A stretch of DNA of 64,000 bases from JAYRSJ01 sp041920215 (GTDB taxonomy: Bacteria > Pseudomonadota > Gammaproteobacteria > Burkholderiales > Burkholderiaceae_C), in assembly GCA_041920215.1 (NCBI GenBank), contig JAYRSJ010000015.1, positions 41,853-105,852 on the forward strand, written 5' to 3'. Each line of letters begins with the position of its first letter. The stretch's first letter is position 1. The notes below the pieces were generated by a model. It worked only from the letters and a program-made list of their open reading frames with translations. It ran no database searches and was not told the DNA's origin. This document shows, piece by piece, positions 62,371 to 64,000 of the stretch. The position numbers were made by a program, and so were the translations under genes.

Positions 62371-62604
62371 ATGGCCAAACCCATCCCCCGCCTCAGCCCC
62401 GACGAGATCAGCGCCGTCATCAAGACCGCCTGGGACGACCGCCCGCCCTACAACAAGGTGCTGATGCAGCATGGCCTGGGCGCGGGCGAGCTGGTGCAGC
62501 TGATGAAGCGCGAGCTGAGCTCCAGCGCCTACAAGGAGTGGGCCGCACGTGCCAAGGGTGTGAAGGCACCCACCGTGAAGGCCAAGTGGCCCCACGGGCG
62601 CTGA
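62371..62604 (+). CDS. TIGR03643-type (DUF2805) small protein
   Basis: A 77-aa protein matching the TIGR03643/DUF2805 pattern: LSPDEISAVIKTAWDDRPPYNKVLMQHGLGAGELVQLMKRELSSSAYKEWAARAKG. Function unknown. It starts 3 bases after apt and is probably co-transcribed. Confidence 0.85.
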   Translation: MAKPIPRLSPDEISAVIKTAWDDRPPYNKVLMQHGLGAGELVQLMKRELSSSAYKEWAARAKGVKAPTVKAKWPHGR

Positions 62605-62633
62605 GGCGCCGAGCCGCAGCGCCGGCACCGGGA

Positions 62634-63284
62634 TCAGAAACAGGGAGCGCGCGCGCATCCGCCGCGGCGGGCAAGCGCAACACCCGTCGGGCACCAAGCC
62701 AATTGCGACTCGCACCATCGTTCGGCGACCGGCCACTCATTGGCCCCTTGCTGACGCGCTTGGGCGAACTTTTGAAGGGCTGTTGTGCCCAGGTCGCCAC
62801 CTGCGGGCTTGATGGTGGTGCCCACGCCCGCGCTGGCCCACCAGGTTTGCAGGTCACTGAGCTGGCCGAAGGCCCAGCCCGCCTGGGCCACCTCGAACTG
62901 GTTGGTGGCGTGGTTGTCGCGGGCGTGGTCTTCGATGAACTCGGTGGAGCGGAAGCTGACGACAAGCTGGCCGGCGGTCATGCCCCGGGCGGCATCCGTG
63001 ACCTTGCAACGAAACAGCGTGGCGCTGAATCCGGTGGCGGTGTTGGGCTGGTGGGAGACGACGTCCCATTCGGCGGCGAACTGCTCCGCCTGCTTCTGGG
63101 TCATGCGGGAGGAGTGGTCGTTGCCTCGCTCGAGCGCTGCGGCATCCCAGTCAATATTGAATTGGCCTCCAGGGGCAGCGGCGGAATCCGCCGGGTTTCT
63201 GCCGAGGAATGCCTCGGCGGCGATCTGAAGCAGCGTGTAGGTCTGTAAAACCTGGGGTGAAGTCGGACTGACTTGGGTGGTCAT
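62634..63284 (-). CDS. Truncated lipase-like protein (remnant)
   Basis: The 216-aa frame resembles the N-terminal part of secreted RTX- or Tle-type lipases: VVSHQPNTATGFSATLFRCK and VVSFRSTEFIEDHARDNHATNQFEVAQAGWAFGQLSDLQTWWA. The expected GxSxG nucleophile elbow is missing; similarity stops near residue 165 and the last ~50 residues look like read-through. A truncation by deletion is likely, and the product is probably inactive. GGGAG precedes ATG 63284. It follows the edge gene by 3 bases, so it belonged to one operon with it. GC is visibly lower than elsewhere. Confidence 0.6.
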   Translation of the reverse strand: MTTQVSPTSPQVLQTYTLLQIAAEAFLGRNPADSAAAPGGQFNIDWDAAALERGNDHSSRMTQKQAEQFAAEWDVVSHQPNTATGFSATLFRCKVTDAARGMTAGQLVVSFRSTEFIEDHARDNHATNQFEVAQAGWAFGQLSDLQTWWASAGVGTTIKPAGGDLGTTALQKFAQARQQGANEWPVAERWCESQLAWCPTGVALARRGGCARAPCF

Positions 63285-63287
63285 AGA

Positions 63288-64000
63288 TCAATCTCCCTGA
63301 TTTGGAATTAGTACGGTGTCAACGAAGTAACGGCTGTCGCTTCCAGTGAGCTTGCTTGGCTCATAGGGGCAGTTCTGGCCCGGACCACGCCCATCAGCGT
63401 GTTGCCAAGGCCAACGCCCAGTAGTGCTCGCACCAAAGCCCGGATCCCAGATGAATTTGGTGAGTTGCGCCAGCGTTTCCTTGGTCTTCTTGTCGGTCAC
63501 CTTGAGCTTCACCCCGGCCACCCAGAGTTGGCGATCCTGGGGATCGACAAGATCGTCATAGTCCAGCGCATAGCGTGTGCTCGATTCCGGCACCACTTGG
63601 CAGTTCAGCGATGTTCCTTCCCAGCTGTGCTCGCCAGCCTTCAAGACGAGGGAACAGCGCCGCCGACTCAGATCGTTGGGGTCCAGATACTCCACAAAGC
63701 GATAGCCATGAAATGGCCCCGAGAAACCCAGCCGGGATGGTCGAGTTGGCGGGGCGAGCCCGCCTCGCTCAGCAGGTCGCTCCGTGACCCGGAATTCAGC
63801 CATCAAAAATTGCTTGATGTAGTACTCGCCTCGCTTCTCCCCCGCCATTGCCGCCTCCGGCCACATCGGATCGAAGTACTCCTTCCCGCCCCAGGGAACC
63901 GGCTGTCGGATCTTGGTCAGCTCGATGCCTTCCACGTCCTTGACCGTGCGGTGGATCACCACCCCGGCGGTCTTGCAGCGCTGCTCGAACAAGGCCTTGG
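63288..64000 (-). CDS. Hypothetical accessory protein (N-terminus off the right edge)
   Basis: At least 234 residues are visible; the frame is open to the edge, so the start lies beyond. Recognisable stretches are KTAGVVIHRTVKDVEGIEL, YYIKQFLMAEFRVTERPAE and GYRFVEYLDPNDLSRRRCSLVL. I recall similar proteins beside secreted lipase or toxin genes in betaproteobacteria but cannot name a function. It is followed after 3 bases by the lipase remnant. Lower GC suggests horizontal origin. Confidence 0.65.
   Translation of the reverse strand, partial: KALFEQRCKTAGVVIHRTVKDVEGIELTKIRQPVPWGGKEYFDPMWPEAAMAGEKRGEYYIKQFLMAEFRVTERPAERGGLAPPTRPSRLGFSGPFHGYRFVEYLDPNDLSRRRCSLVLKAGEHSWEGTSLNCQVVPESSTRYALDYDDLVDPQDRQLWVAGVKLKVTDKKTKETLAQLTKFIWDPGFGASTTGRWPWQHADGRGPGQNCPYEPSKLTGSDSRYFVDTVLIPNQGD

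Overview
This is a high-GC stretch of a chromosome (third codon positions are almost all G or C; estimated by eye, not computed). Gene content and order point to a betaproteobacterium of the order Burkholderiales, probably the Roseateles/Mitsuaria/Pelomonas/Rubrivivax group. Pointers are mreB divergent from gatCAB, betaproteobacterial GshA, kdsD-kdsC-lptC close to a CPA2 antiporter and apt, and many PAS/GGDEF/hybrid-kinase genes. The genus is an inference. Coding density is very high and many neighbours overlap by 1-20 bases. I see no rRNA, tRNA, insertion sequence, prophage or CRISPR array.

Layout. 1-4319: mreB (cut by the left edge) divergent from the gatCAB amidotransferase operon, with a structured, terminator-ended leader between them. 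4335-7495: an MBL-fold hydrolase coupled to a SulP anion transporter, then a small DUF4124 protein. 7492-11529: a hybrid histidine kinase divergent from gshA, then a secreted DsrE-like protein. 11573-20420: a minus-strand block with DUF2939, DUF2007 and YkvA-type proteins, an acyl-CoA synthetase, a Ser/Thr kinase with its partner ECF sigma factor, trpS and psd. 20489-23579: trhO, then GFA, DUF1801, DUF4287 and a conserved hypothetical on the minus strand, and a YciI-domain fragment. 23708-31419: a divergent MurA, a TIGR02285 periplasmic protein, an RluA-type pseudouridine synthase, and a signalling group (MASE3-GGDEF-EAL, GGDEF, HDOD). 31508-40719: TSUP permease, membrane protein, DTW-domain protein, a PAS-rich hybrid kinase, a large hypothetical, a SWIM-SNF2 helicase and a 52-aa protein.

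40872-46711: thioredoxin-like protein, M17 aminopeptidase, GMC oxidoreductase, and a tight three-gene unit (membrane protein, BtuF-like protein, MarC). 46975-49830: a glycine-rich RRM protein with a clear terminator, convergent with a DUF5916 protein that has an unusual leader (8-codon ORF with a near-ideal Shine-Dalgarno, then a hairpin). 50093-53153: kdsD-kdsC-lptC followed by an SDR gene where lptA would be expected. 53226-62604: AraC regulator, serine hydrolase, glutamate dehydrogenase, KefB-like antiporter, acyl-CoA dehydrogenase, PAS-GGDEF, apt and a TIGR03643 protein. 62634-64000: a visibly lower-GC accessory edge with a truncated lipase-like gene behind a hypothetical gene that runs off the window.

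Most genes are housekeeping (tRNA amidation and charging, envelope and LPS synthesis, glutathione, purine salvage). The more unusual parts are regulatory. The ECF sigma factor lacks the acidic region-2.2 motif and sits one base from a Ser/Thr kinase, which suggests activation by phosphorylation. There are also two structured leaders (gatC and DUF5916), several operator-like palindromes, and the atypical right edge.
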